64,000 bases of DNA, taken from NCBI RefSeq assembly GCF_963678975.1, contig NC_089280.1, forward strand, positions 2,307,001 to 2,371,000, written 5' to 3'. This DNA comes from Dysidea avara. Its lineage: Eukaryota > Porifera > Demospongiae > Dictyoceratida > Dysideidae. The notes beneath the pieces are model-generated. The model saw only the letters and a list, made by a program, of their open reading frames with translations. It was not told the DNA's origin and searched no databases. Made by a program: the position numbers and the translations under genes. Shown piece after piece: positions 1-11,345 of this stretch (its first letter is position 1; each line of letters starts with the position of its first letter).

Positions 1-1413
1 TATATTCATTTTACTGAACAAAACTGACATTATTTAGTTCCGCCCATGCACTTTGGATAATGTACAGCTGAAATAGAAGGACAAATCATAAGTTTTTGCT
101 AAAAATGGCTAAAAAGGTCATGCAAAAGGTAACTTTCCCCTTATGGGATTTTCCGGGACTTTTGATATGTTATAGAGCATATTTTTCTGCGCTAGAAACT
201 GTTGAAACCATTTGTGTTGTAATTAGTTTAAGGTTGACCCCTTTTATTTCATAAAATGGCTGGACTATAAGCTGAAAATTGTAATGTGAGTAGATTAACC
301 ATCCAGTAGAGAGTGCAGCTATGTGACAAGTCTCTCTGTACAGAATTCAGCTGTTACGAGTTGCCCTGTAGGGGTACATTACAAGTCACTCAATAGAGAG
401 TTCAGCTACATCAAGTCACCCTGTAGAGAGTTTATCATACAAGTATGATAGACCTGTATAGTAGGGACATTGAAGGTGTAGGAGCAATCCGTGATATAAC
501 CCAAAAACCTGCCGCGAGTTTTCCTCACAATGACATGACAGTATCAGTTGGGTAAAACCAAGCCCAAAAGTGTCTTCAGATCGACCCGAAACGTTTCCGT
601 CAAGTTCCTACAGAATTTAAAAATATATATATATTCAACGGAAGTTTCTACTGCCTGCCTGCCTGACGCCTTCAGTCAAGCGTAGCGGAAAACTGGTTAT
701 AGCTACTGCCCTAATTCTTTTGCAGAAACATTTCTAGCTCGCTTAAAATAAACCTTTGGTGTACTGATAAACATACAATGCTTGCACTATTGTCTTACCT
801 TTTATCCTTCTTTACCATGACCATCAGTCAAGGTTCTACCGCTGAGTGTTAATAGACTATGGTACAGCTTCCATCTACCAGTGTATATTGCATCAAACTA
901 TTCGATTACACGTGGTTGCTGGTTGCACCAAACTATTTGAATACATGCGTATGTGACTTGCTGTTGATATTAATTAGTGAGAGCAACTCGCTGCAAACTA
1001 TACCAATGTGTAAGTCAATAAATATAGTTTATTTAGTAACAATGTTAAACTGAGTTGGGTCATCCAGATCCAGCTTTACAGATTATTCCAGTCTGATCCC
1101 ACATGCTAAATTAAATGTGGACGTGTTACTACATGTCATAGTGTAGCCCTGCTTCTTTTATGAGCCATGCCCACTTATGTAAATTACTGTCTGTAGACAT
1201 ATGGTAGCCACACCCATTCATCAGTCTGTAGGTATGCACGAATCCACATCCTTTATTGTCTGCAGGCTTATGTAGAGCCACGCCAACTGCTCAGTTGTTA
1301 TTGTATGAGTCATAATATAATAGTGCTGTTATTAACTCTTTTAAAAATATTGTGACTGGTTTTGTGAAAAGCAGGCTGTTTAGTAGTCATGAGCTAGCAA
1401 AAAAACTTCACAA
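1..1413. other. Gene-free 5' stretch with dispersed repeats
   Basis: I see no gene here. Bases 300-432 contain diverged units of the same 32-base minisatellite that forms the array at 1985-2826. Bases 548-740 are a dispersed repeat with a CTGCCTGCCTGCC run; the same repeat lies in the opposite orientation at about 5640-5900. The only ORF of note, at 859-1053, has no recognisable domain and I do not call it. Confidence 0.5.
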
Positions 1414-1712
1414 ACAAGTACAAGAAAATTAGGAATTTTAAATTAGAGTAGGGACAGTGTATAGTGCTGCAATAAAAAGGACTGAAACAAGCTGGATCAG
1501 AGTAGTATGTAATGTCCAAATGCTGTAAAACAATAAGAAGTGAATATCTCTACTGTGCATTGAGTGTAGCACAGTAGGGATATTCACTTCTTATTGTTTT
1601 ACAGTATTGGACATTACGTACTACTGTGATCCAGCTTGTTTCAGTATTTTTATTGCAGCACTATACACAGTCCCTACTCTAATTTAAAATTCCTAATTTC
1701 TCTTATACTTGT
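1414..1712. mobile_element. Foldback element, near-perfect inverted repeat
   Basis: Two arms of about 145 bases are reverse complements of each other around a loop near 1559-1568. The outer ends read ACAAGTACAAGAAAATTAGG on the left and the complement of ACAAGTATAAGAGAAATTAG on the right. It has no coding capacity and the structure is that of a foldback-type MITE. I found no convincing target-site duplication, so the superfamily is unknown. Bases 1713-1984 hold nothing I recognise. Confidence 0.75.
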
Positions 1713-1984
1713 CTGTAGTACAAGTCATTTATTAGCAGTGCTGTGAACCTGCAGAGTTTACTAAAACTGGTTATTGGAAGATGACACATCCTTCCTTACA
1801 ATCACAGTTATTACCATCACATGCATTCTTTGAGGTTATGTTATGGTGTTAACACTTATCAGCAGGGGTAATTTATGGTTTACCAAGTGGGTGGGCAAAA
1901 CCAGTTTAGAGGCTTCTTAGCCAATAATTGGCTTGACCTAGACAATACCAGTTAATAACCAGTTTTTCCATACTGGTTCGCAAC

Positions 1985-2826
1985 ACTATTTAGTAGAGAT
2001 TTCAGCTCAAGAGTTTAGCTGTGTAACAAGCAGTGTTGGGAGTAACGCATTACGTAATATTATTACTTTTGTGGTAACAAAGTAATATAACGAAATACGC
2101 TATAACAATAGGTAATATAACGCAACATACTTTACTTACAAACGTAATGCGTTACCTAAGTAATATAATTACTGTAACGAGTCTAATATGACGTAATATT
2201 ATTACTAAAAGTAACGAAGTTACTAATCTCGTTAGTAATCCTCTGAGTAACGCCTAACCACAATGGAGTAACGAGGCCTATTGAATGAAGCTTATTCACT
2301 AGCTTCTTACTTATAACCAAGATTTGTACATTGTCCAACAACGCCATCATGTCACGTGATAAGGTGGTAGTTTCACATGTGACAGCTTAAGGCTGTGGAC
2401 ACAAAGTAATATAATATGTAATATTATTACAGTTACTTTATTTTATGGGTAATATGTAACTGTAACTAAATAGTTCTGTTGCAAGTAATATGTAATATGT
2501 AACTAGTTACTTTTACAAAGTAACTTGCCCAACACTGGTAACAAGTCACCTTTCATTACAATTCACCCTGTAGAGAGTTGAGCTACATTACAAGTTACTC
2601 TGTAAAAAGTTGAGCTATATTACAAGCCACCCTGTAGAGAGTTGAGCTACATTACAAGTCACCCTGTAGAGAGTTGAGCTATGTTACAAGTCACCCCGTA
2701 GAGAGTTGAGCTACATTACAAGTCACCCTGTAGAGAGTTCAGCTACATTACAAGTCACCTGTAGAGAGTTGAGCTATGTTACAAGTCACCCCGTAGAGAG
2801 TTGAGCTACATTACAAGTCACCCTTG
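1985..2826. repeat. 32-base minisatellite array, interrupted by a transposon
   Basis: The unit is about 32 bases (core ACAAGTCACCCTGTAGAGAG, then TTGAGCTACATT). About eight units lie head to tail at 2546-2826, and one or two degraded units lie just before 2031. The hAT-like element at 2031-2537 sits inside the array, and its duplicated target is part of the repeat unit. Related units also occur at 300-432. Confidence 0.85.
2031..2537. mobile_element. hAT-like non-autonomous DNA transposon
   Basis: The ends are CAGTGTTGGG and its exact reverse complement CCCAACACTG. They are flanked by an exact 8-bp duplication, GTAACAAG, at 2023-2030 and 2538-2545. The interior is rich in GTAATATTAC-like short palindromes and carries no transposase ORF. 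An 8-bp duplication and this type of terminus are hallmarks of hAT elements. At 507 bp it must depend on a transposase encoded elsewhere. Confidence 0.9.
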
Positions 2827-2837
2827 AGCTATGATCA

Positions 2838-3577
2838 TTCCATGGAGGCTATCATCCTGGGAGGTGTTAACTACTAAGGTATTGGGGCTTTGCCTGATAT
2901 GTATGACATGTGGCCCAAGAGTGGAGGATATACATATCAGGCAAAGTTCTCATGCTCGTATTACACATAATATTATAAAGCCAGTGAACAGTTTAGTATA
3001 ATAACATTATTATGGATGTGACAGTGCAATAAAAGTTTGGAACTACAGCCATACCAATGTACTAAAGATCAGCACTTCAACATTCATAATCCCAGTCTGG
3101 GTGCTTCAAGCTCTCCACCAGTTGTACACCAAACAGCTATTATTGTGGCTCTTAATTTTAACTATATTTGACACAAGTGTATGTGTTGGTATAGTATACA
3201 ATAAACTGGTACTATACAAATACCACACAAACTGCATGTTGTGTTTCATGTGCAATTATTAATGAACACATCATTGTATTTAGTGGATAATTATTGTGTA
3301 TTATATTTGATGTTGTGTAGGGTTGTGGTTGTGTCAACAAGCAGAAGAGTGTGAGTAAGGAGATGATGTAATGTTAGTTCATCATCATCTTGACTGAAGT
3401 GTATCTGTGGTGTGCACTTAATGGAGATGTTTAATCAAGACTTGGATATTGACTACTGTTGTCAGAAGAAAATGTTCTCTCCATAATTGTATTGTTATGA
3501 CTTTCATTGTGGAAATTGAATTACAAAGTGCACACCTTAGTGATCAAGTCTATAAAATGACATGAAGGGTGTACTAA
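2838..3577. other. No recognisable feature
   Basis: This is an AT-rich intergenic stretch. I see no convincing ORF, splice-linked exon or inverted-repeat element. Confidence 0.4.
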
Positions 3578-4160
3578 TTATTGTGTGTAGTGTGTGTGTG
3601 TATAGTACCTAGTGTGCGTGTGTAGTGTGTGTCTGTCTGCCTCTGTGTGTGTTTGCGTGTGTGTGTATAGTGTGTGTGTCCATGTGTGTGTTTGCATGTG
3701 TGTCTGTGTATGTGCAGTGTGTGTCTGTCTGTCTGTGTGTGTCCATGTGTGTGTGTAGTGTGTGTATGTCCGTGTGTATGTAGTGTCTGTGTCTATGAGT
3801 GTGTAGTGTGTGTCCATGTGTGAGTGTGTGTGTTTGTGTATGTAGTGTCTGTGTCTATGAGTGTGTAGTGTGTGTCCATGTGTGAGTGTGTGTATTGTGT
3901 CCGTGTGTGTGTATGTATTGTGTCTGTGTGTGTAATGTACAGTATGTGCCCATGTGTGTAGTGTATGTGTGTGGTGTGGTGTGCGTGTAGTGTGGTGTGT
4001 GTAGTGGTGTGTGTGTAGTGTAGTGTGTGGTGTGTGTGTAGTGTGTGTCCATGTTTGTGTGCGTGTAGTGTGGTGTGTGTAGTGTGGTGTGTGTAGTGTG
4101 GTGTGTGTGTAGTGTAGTGTGTGGTGTGTGTCATGTCTGTAGTGTGTGTGTCTGTCCATA
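3578..4160. repeat. GT-rich simple-sequence satellite
   Basis: Nearly 600 bases of TGTGTG broken up by AGTGTG, CCATGTG and TCTGTG variants, giving a loose higher-order repeat. The long His/Thr/Tyr ORFs readable on the minus strand are products of this low complexity and not genes. Confidence 0.9.
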
Positions 4161-4205
4161 AGTGTGTTAAATAAAGCTGTAACAATAATAAGACTAACAA
4201 ATGTG

Positions 4206-4678
4206 TACCGTATTTACTCAATTTGTGCCCCAGGAGTACTATTATTTTTTGCCAAAATAAGGATAAAGTTCTTCGAATAGTGCCACACTGCGGTATTATT
4301 CAAGTGTGCACTACTTATTAGTTTAAACCTGCCACTACTATAGCTATTCTACATTACAGTTTTATTAAACAATCACAACACGCTGCTACTTACTTCTTCT
4401 ATACAAGACCTTTCTTTCACTCAAGTCCTTGTAGCACAACCATGTCACGTCTCGTGCTACGTGGTCAATATACTAACTAATATCCGGAATTTCAATGATG
4501 TGACCAGCCGTTTAAGTTTAACCACGACAATGCCTTCCTTAAATTGAGATGGAGATTAATACTATTGGAGGGTGTTGTACTATTACAAATTATTTTCAGA
4601 AACAAGGATAAAAACCTTTGAATGGTACCACAGTATGGCACTATTCAAGAGTGTGGCACAAATCGGGTAAATACGGTA
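4206..4678. mobile_element. Non-autonomous DNA transposon, TACCGTATTTAC ends
   Basis: The left end TACCGTATTTACTCAATTTG and the complement of the right end, TACCGTATTTACCCGATTTG, form imperfect inverted repeats of about 24 bases. Read with CCGTATTTAC as the terminus, both sides carry a TA, which fits a TA target-site duplication of the Tc1/mariner type. The interior has no ORF. A second, more diverged relative is at 55191-55573. Confidence 0.75.
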
Positions 4679-4680
4679 TG

Positions 4681-5095
4681 CAGCATAGCCAAGTGGCTAT
4701 AGCATCAGCCTGATAATTGCAAAGATCTAGGTTCAATACCCGGTTATGTCAATTTGGTGTTGTTGTTCCTTGAGCAAGAAACTTTACTCAAATTGCTCCA
4801 GTCTACCCAACTGTACATTGTGGACCTAGTCAAATCAACTGGGAAAGCAACCCATCCAGCTATGTACCTGGGGAAGCAAATGCCCAACTCCTCATCTCGT
4901 TTAGCAGGATTGGAGTCATTGTGGAACTTTGAGTTGTGTGACCTCTCTTCATGAGACCTGGACAGTCCTGCTGGTTACTATTCCTACCCGTGGAGGATTT
5001 GAAAGCACAGGCATCCCAGTGCTGGCAGTAATAGCTGTGTTTGGTATGCCTGATGTAGGCTCTTTGTTTTGCTTTGCTTTGTGTGGTAAAAATTA
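4681..5095 (+). mobile_element. tRNA-derived SINE
   Basis: The head contains a good RNA polymerase III A box (TAGCCAAGTGG) and B box (GGTTCAATACC) about 40 bases apart, as in a tRNA. A body follows with the motif CCTTGAGCAAGAAACTTTAC, similar to a conserved block I associate with several metazoan SINE families. The head does not fold into a standard tRNA and is followed by SINE body, so this is not a tRNA gene. The 3' limit is approximate. The small ORFs at 4754 and 4929 fall inside it. Confidence 0.7.
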
Positions 5096-5969
5096 TCTAC
5101 TACCACTATAGTTCATGAATTAAAATGCCCAAGACTGATTTTTCTGAAACAGTTGTTGAACATTCAGAGATGTAATTGAGTGATCATTAAACAGATTACT
5201 TCAACATTGCAGTTTTAGTATTGGCTTCATCAAATTAGGATTTTTTGGCCTCATGGTCACACCTCTATTCTGATGCTTTTGTACTATCTGGGAATACAAT
5301 GGGAGGGAAATTCCTGCATTGATGCAGCTTTCTTGTTGACATATGATGAAACCTAGACTAAAAAGTTCAAGACAAATATCCTAACAAAACAAAGAAGATG
5401 GTTAGAACAGGACTTCCCAAGTAATCCTAACCACTGCTAACCTCTGTATTGCAGTGCTGCCGGCTACCCATCTCTAGATCTATTAGTCTCTACCTTATAA
5501 AATGCATGTACTTGAAAATGAGGACACCTGCGTGATCTGTACACCTGTAAAATGTACTACCAGAGAACCACACCATGAAATACGATACCTCTGTTTTATT
5601 CATGAATAGTAAATGATCTCCATAAAATGTTTAAGCGCCTAGGTGCATACTCTCCAAAAATCAAGCCTTTAGCCTTGCCATTATTGAGTTATGCTTGTCT
5701 GAAGGCGGCAGGCAGGCAGGCAGTTAGTCAGTCAGTAGAAAATTCCATAGAATAAAATTTGTATAAATAAATTGTAGCAATCTATGGAAGCATTTAAGGT
5801 TGTACCAAAGGCACTTTTGGGCTTGGTTATACCTAACCAATGCTGCCAAGGTGCCAGAATGGTATTGTGAAGCTGGTTCTGGGTGATTTTGGCCAGAAAA
5901 ACCAAAACCTCCACAAACCATAACAATTATACAGTGTACTGTATAATAGTGTAGAAACCTTATTAGCTC
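5096..5969. repeat. Intergenic region with a dispersed CTGCC repeat
   Basis: Bases 5640-5900 match, in reverse orientation, the repeat at 548-740: both share CCAAGCCCAAAAGTG and a run of CTGCC units. Bases 5096-5640 hold nothing I recognise. Part of this may be 3' untranslated sequence of the kinase gene ending at 5970. Confidence 0.45.
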
Positions 5970-7014
5970 TCATTCTACTAACTCATAACAACTTTCACAA
6001 ACCTGTTGTTGCTGAGATGATGACTGACCAGATACCTCAGCCCACCATACTATGGGACTCATCCCATCACGACCAGTCTGATGACTACACACATCTTTGA
6101 TCCTCTTGATTTCCATGGAGATATCTAACACCGAAGGACGTCTCTTGGGGATATCATCTAAACATGATGTCACTAGTGGCACTAAGACTGCAGCCCCTCC
6201 AGTAAACATGTTGAGGTACTTCTGACGTCTCATTGCCTCTGATACCACTTCCCATTGATCAGTATTACTAAGCTGTAACTTCTCAGTAGGTTCAGGCCAC
6301 TGCTGGGTAATAACATTAAGAGCCACTCCTCCGTAAGAGAAGACATCTAATGGTGGACCATAGATCGGCCTTCTGGTTAGTGCCTCCGGTGGCATGAAAT
6401 CTGGTGTTCCTGGGATTTTAGTCATTGTTCTTTTACTGTCAGTCTGCACCACTTTAGCAACACCCAGGTCAGTGATCTTGGCTTCAAGACGGCCTCCCAG
6501 TAATATGTTATTTGGGGTGAGGTCACGGTGTACGATTGGTGGATTCCTACTATGGAGGTACCTTAGACCAAGGCACACTTCATCCAATATGGATAGTTTG
6601 ACATTCAGTGGTATATTGTTGTAGTTCTCCATCAGACCCCTCAGGCTATGTTGCATCTTCTCCATTACCATAACAGGTAATCTGTACTGGTCACGTGCCG
6701 GATAGTACACCCCTATGGTGAACAGCTATAGCGAGGTCATGTGACACGTACAATATCATACCTAGAAACTGAACGATACACGGGTGGCGAATGGTACTCC
6801 AAATTTGACACTCGTTAAGAAAGTCGGTTGTGATCTTACGAAACTCTTCACCTTGTGAATATTGTAATAATAACGCGTGTACCTCCTTAGCGGCGCACAG
6901 TGTTCCTTGATAGTCGACCTCAAACACTCTCCCATAAGCACCGCGACCAATTTCCTTTCCCGTGGGATTCACGCCATGGAGAATAAGGTCAGTGGTATCT
7001 CTAGCAGCCATCAA
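5970..7014 (-). CDS. Protein kinase, tyrosine-kinase-like class of the sponge-expanded type
   Basis: There are two exons, 7014-6762 and 6712-5970, joined by a 49-base GT-AG intron. Together they give 331 residues in one frame and restore FLG-VYYP across the junction. The product is a protein kinase: glycine loop GRGAYGRV (residues 23-30), ATP-binding lysine K43 in CAAKEV, catalytic loop HRDLTPNN (D148), metal-binding motif DLG (D166) in place of DFG, and PPEAL in place of APE. HRDLTPNN and DLGVAKV are typical of a large TKL-like group in sponges (family knowledge). There is no signal peptide or membrane segment, so a cytosolic kinase is likely; its substrate is unknown. The tail ends in SSQQQQVCESC; CAACAACAG|GTTTGT there could instead be a splice donor, so the true C-terminus may be longer. 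Confidence 0.85.
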
Positions 7015-7179
7015 TAATCTTACAAATCAAAGAAGGCGTGGCTTAGTTTTTTCGAGGGAGCGCTTATAATCTCTAATCGATAAGCGCCACCCCGAAGAAA
7101 ATAGTGGTCTGGCTACGCGAGGCTAGGCGTGGCTGGCGTTGTACAAACTATTAGTGTTATACACAAATTACGCGCAGCA

Positions 7180-8600
7180 CACGTGATGGAATGCTATAAA
7201 CAAATTCTTGAACATCTAGACTCCATACAACTTCAACAAGACTTTGATTCAATGGCAAACTGGTCTAGAGATTGGAACCAATATTTTAACACCAGCAAGT
7301 TTATACATCTATCATTTAATACAAAATTCCCCACATCCTATTTTATAATCATAACTAGTAGTACTCACCGTGACCTCGGTGTCATTTTATCAACTGATTT
7401 TTCTTGGAAAATCATTATAACCATATAGCTATCAACTAAAGCCTACAGAACCCTTGGACTACTGAGACGTACCTTCAGCCACTCATGATCAGTTGACATT
7501 CCAACCAAGAAAACTTTGTATTTAGCATTAGTTAGATCACAACTACTTTACTGCTCTCCTTTATGGCACCCCTACCTTATTTGCAACATCTCTACTTCAG
7601 AAAGAATCCAACACCTGGCAACCAAATTTATTCTAAATGACTATGTAACCGATTACAAAACATGTCTTATCAAACTTAACATGCTACCACTGAAGTACAC
7701 CTATGATCTTTATGACATACTCTTCTTCATAAAATCAATCCAGCATCCATCTAATCATTTCAATATCAGTAACTATATGTCAACTTTTGCCGCAATCCTA
7801 CCAGATCCTCCACCAGCAACAAGCTTCAACACAATTTTACATCATCCAACAAACAAAGTAACTTCTACTTCAACAGATTACCAAGAACCTACAACAGTCT
7901 ACCAGTACTTGACTTAAATCAACCTTTTTCCACCATTAAATCACAGTTACTCAAGATCTTCACTGCTTGAAGTTTCTTAATTTACTAGAGTGGTATATCC
8001 CCAGTATATGGAACAGTTAATTGGTTGGAATTTTAGTAGCTTTTCAGTAAACCTGCATTCACTGATGTTTTACTGAGAGTTTAAAACTTAGTAAAACAAT
8101 TATGTTCCATATACTTAAAGTTACTGACATTTTACTATCAGTATAACTGGGCACAACTACAGTAAAGCAGCTTAACAAATTAGTAAACTAAGAACCTTCA
8201 AGCAGTGCTTCTGACAGCATTTTACAAACAATGTTGACTCTGACAATCCTCACAGTCTGCACTTTGTTTGCCCTTGTAGTACCTGCTCCAAGTCTTCCCG
8301 CCCACCAAACTTCAGCAGCAATTAATTTTTTTTCTTGCTCTCTTTTAAAATAAGTACTTATATATAAGTAATTTATTACTAAATACATATGTAAGTTTTA
8401 TAATTATAAGATATATATCAAATGTGAAATGTATGTAATAACTTTAGCCAGATAACTTAAAATTTGATTGTAATTTTATACACTCAATTGTAAGTTGTAC
8501 GTATACTTTTTCTGGCTATGGGCACCAGTTGCCCACAGACCTTTAATGCAGGCCTTGCATTAAAAAGCAGTTAAAATAGAAATAAATAAAAATAAATATT
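7180..8600 (+). mobile_element. Decayed non-LTR retrotransposon, 3' part (CR1/L2-like)
   Basis: The translation shows the C-terminal reverse-transcriptase region and thumb of a LINE: WSRDWNQYFNTSK, HRDLGVIL, LGLLRRTF, then LYLALVRSQLLYCSPLWHPY and a tail with FNRLP and NSLP. Frameshifts and stops (around 7425-7515 and 7915) break the frame, so it is a pseudogene. It is 5'-truncated and lacks the catalytic YADD region. The ORF tail is interrupted by the CACTG-ended element at 7961-8207. Sequence resumes after it and ends near an A-rich tail with AAATAAATAAAAATAAATA at about 8580-8600. Confidence 0.75.
7961..8207. mobile_element. CACTG-ended non-autonomous transposon, copy 1
   Basis: Ends CACTGCTTGAAG...CTTCAAGCAGTG are inverted repeats of about 26 bases. 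A 3-bp duplication, CTT, flanks both sides. A second copy at 12884-13130 has the same ends and length. CACTR termini with 3-bp duplications are those of CMC/EnSpm (CACTA) elements, so I assign it there with moderate confidence. The interior has a palindrome around TATATGGAAC / GTTCCATATA and no ORF. Confidence 0.8.
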
Positions 8601-8746
8601 GGATATCGCACGCTAGTCTTCCAACAATATGATGAAGGAATCCACTTGCTGTTGACCGAGCAGCTCTTCGCTGTATATTGATATCAATTCTAAAGCATTG
8701 ATGTTTTTAGAAGTATCAGCACTGGGTGGACAACACATCTGTAAGC

Positions 8747-11345
8747 AGTATTATTATTATTATTATTAAATAGTGTGCAAAACCCCTAAAGAGTGTGAGT
8801 GCACTACACAAATTACAATGATGCAGTGCATAGTGAGTGCAAAAATACAAAAGTGTGGTGTGTGATTACTTAAAATACAATTACAGTGCATGATTATGTA
8901 GTGCAGTCTTAAACTGTTGTAAAGAAGATTTATTAACTAATTCATGATCTAAGCTGTTCCAAAGTCGAATTGCTGGTGGAAAAATGAGTACAGATGGCTG
9001 TTTATTCTGGAGTAGGGTAGTTGATATGTGAAATTGTGCTGTCGTGTGTTAGAGTTACTTGGGACGAGGTAATGGCTGGGAATAGATACTAAATTATGAG
9101 TTATTTTGTACATGATCGTCACTTTTAGGGTGGATCTTCTTGACTGTAAACTCTGCCATTTTAAATCATTTATAAGACCAGTTACATGCACTTGTATTCC
9201 ATGAATATTCATTTTTATCAAATCTAGCTGCACGTCTTTGAACTTTTTCAATCTTGTTGATGTCTTTATGAGTATACGGATCCCATACTGTGCATCCATA
9301 TTCTATAACTGGTACCACTAAAGATTTATAACATGAGCTTTTGATATGGGGAGGGAGGTAATTTTAATTTCTGTGTAAAAATCCCAGTGTATTGCTTGCC
9401 TTTTTAGTATTATTTGAAATATGCTCTGCCCACTACAATTTTTCATTTATAGTTATCCCTAAATATTTTACCGACAATATTTGTTTTATAATCTTTGATT
9501 CCATATTGTAGGTGGTGACTGTAGGGGAGAGTTTATTTTTTATCATAAAAATTCACAGTTGTCAAAGTTAAAAAGAAGTTGCCAATCTTTGGACCATTTT
9601 ATGAGATTGTTTATGTCATTTTGCAAGAGGGTACAGTCTTCATGAGAGATTATTCTGCGGTACAGTAAAATGTCATCAGCATATAATCTAATCTTTGGGG
9701 TAACATTTAGGGGTATATCATTTACAAAACATAGAAAAAGAAGGGGAGCTAGTACAGTTCCTTGGGGTACACCTGGTGTCACATTTGAAGAATAACTGCT
9801 AGTTCCATCTATGATTACTTTTTGTTGTCTGTTAGAAAGATAATGCTTTATCCATAGCAAAAGCGGGCCTCTAATTCCATAGCAAGACAGTTTGTTGCAG
9901 AGTCTATTATGTGGTACCCTGTCAAAAGCTTTGGAAAAATCAAAGAAAATACAATCAATCTGGCTATTATCATTTAAACAGTAAACGAAATCACCTATAG
10001 TCATGATTAGTTGAGTTTCACATGACTTTCCAACTTGAAAACCATGTTGTTCTTCTCTTAGGACGTTATGTTCTTTAAGGTGAGAAAAGATACAGGTATA
10101 CACAACATGTTCTAAAATTTTGCTACAGATAGATGTTAAGAAACTGGTCCGTAGCTACATGTTTTAGTGCAGTCACCTTTCCTAAATATTGTAACGATGT
10201 TTGCGAATTTCCATTCTACAGGTAGTACACCCTGTTGTAAAGAGGATTTTGGTGCAGTCTCATGTGAGAGCTCCTTTAAGAAATATGCGGGGATTCTGTC
10301 TCGTCCAGTGGCTTTATGGGGATTTAGATTGTGTAAAAGGTTAGCAACTCCATTTACTGAAATTGATATATGGGGTATTTCAGGAAAAGGTGAGTCATTC
10401 ATTTTAGGCAGCGACGACAAGTCTTCTTAAGTAAAAATTGATGTAAAATAATCATTAAAAGCATCGAATTTTTGGTGGCTGTCTGTTAGGTCTTATTATT
10501 AGTGTTAATTGGAGGTATGCTGCATTGATCTTTCTTTTTATGACCAAAGCCTTTTTGTTACCTGTCCGTTTCCACTATCAAGAAAACTGTTGATGTAATA
10601 AGCCTTTTTACATTCTTTTTGACATTCCTTTTTAAGTTGATAGATGATAGTACAGTTGCTAACTTGCTAATCCTCTGGGTGATGCGAGAGTATTGCTCTG
10701 TTGTAGCATCGTTGCTTTCATCTTGAAAGATGCCTTATAAAAGTGGATATCCAGGGGCGGCTGTTATTTGTGAAATTGACTTAGGAGGTATAAAATTGAG
10801 GCAATCATCACACAAAGATTTAAAATTGTTCCATAGGATGCTTACAGGTTGCTCAGATCTATAATTTGCGAGGAGAGAGTCAGAAAATTGTTGAATGTTT
10901 TCCATAATAGAATCAAAATTTGCTTTCCACCACAGAAAAATCTTTCTTGTCCCAGGTGGTTTGATCTTAGCAGATATGTCTGATACTATTAAAACAGCCT
11001 CATGATCACTGATACCTGGGATTACATGCACATTTTGTTACAAGGGAAGGCTGATTTGTCACAAAAATGTTCAGTATAGCTTATCATCTCTTTCTAGTGG
11101 GGGAATCAACAAGCTGTGATAAGCTATGATCAAGTAAAGTGTCAATGAATTTTTCACAGAGTTGTAAAGGGTAATTATGTCCATTTGTACAATACAGATT
11201 CCAATCTATGTTTGGTAAATTTAGATCACCTGCCAGCCAGATTACCTCTTTTAGGTTAGACAGTATAACAGAGCTTAATGTAGAGCAGAGCTCCTCTAAA
11301 TATTCATAGTTGGTATCAGTAGATTTAATTATTGTAGAGGCATTA
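8747..11345 (-). mobile_element. Decayed non-LTR retrotransposon (CR1/Jockey-like)
   Basis: Reading the minus strand, pieces of one ORF2 follow in order. The endonuclease comes first (GDLNLPNIDW near 11210, SDHEAVL near 11000). A linker to the reverse transcriptase has NPHKATGRDRIP. The reverse transcriptase has FDFSKAFDRVPH, TPGVPQGTVLAPLLF and the catalytic YADD at about 9680. The C-terminal part has LINDLKWQSLQSRRS and YSRINSHLYSFF. Several frameshifts and a deletion at the reverse-transcriptase start show it is dead. The 5' end of ORF2 is missing. The 3' end is a (TAA)n run at about 8747-8767, a usual LINE tail. Confidence 0.85.

Noticed and set aside
3578..4221. Long minus-strand ORFs rich in His and Thr
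   Set aside because: They read through a GT-rich simple repeat; several frames are open for the same reason, so they are not genes.
4681..4755. Candidate tRNA gene
   Set aside because: A and B boxes are present but the acceptor stem does not pair and SINE body follows directly.
4754..5111. Two small plus-strand ORFs
   Set aside because: Both lie within the SINE body and overlap in different frames.
7129..7180. Start of the plus-strand ORF at 7129
   Set aside because: The first residues read upstream sequence of the kinase gene; LINE similarity begins only near 7180.
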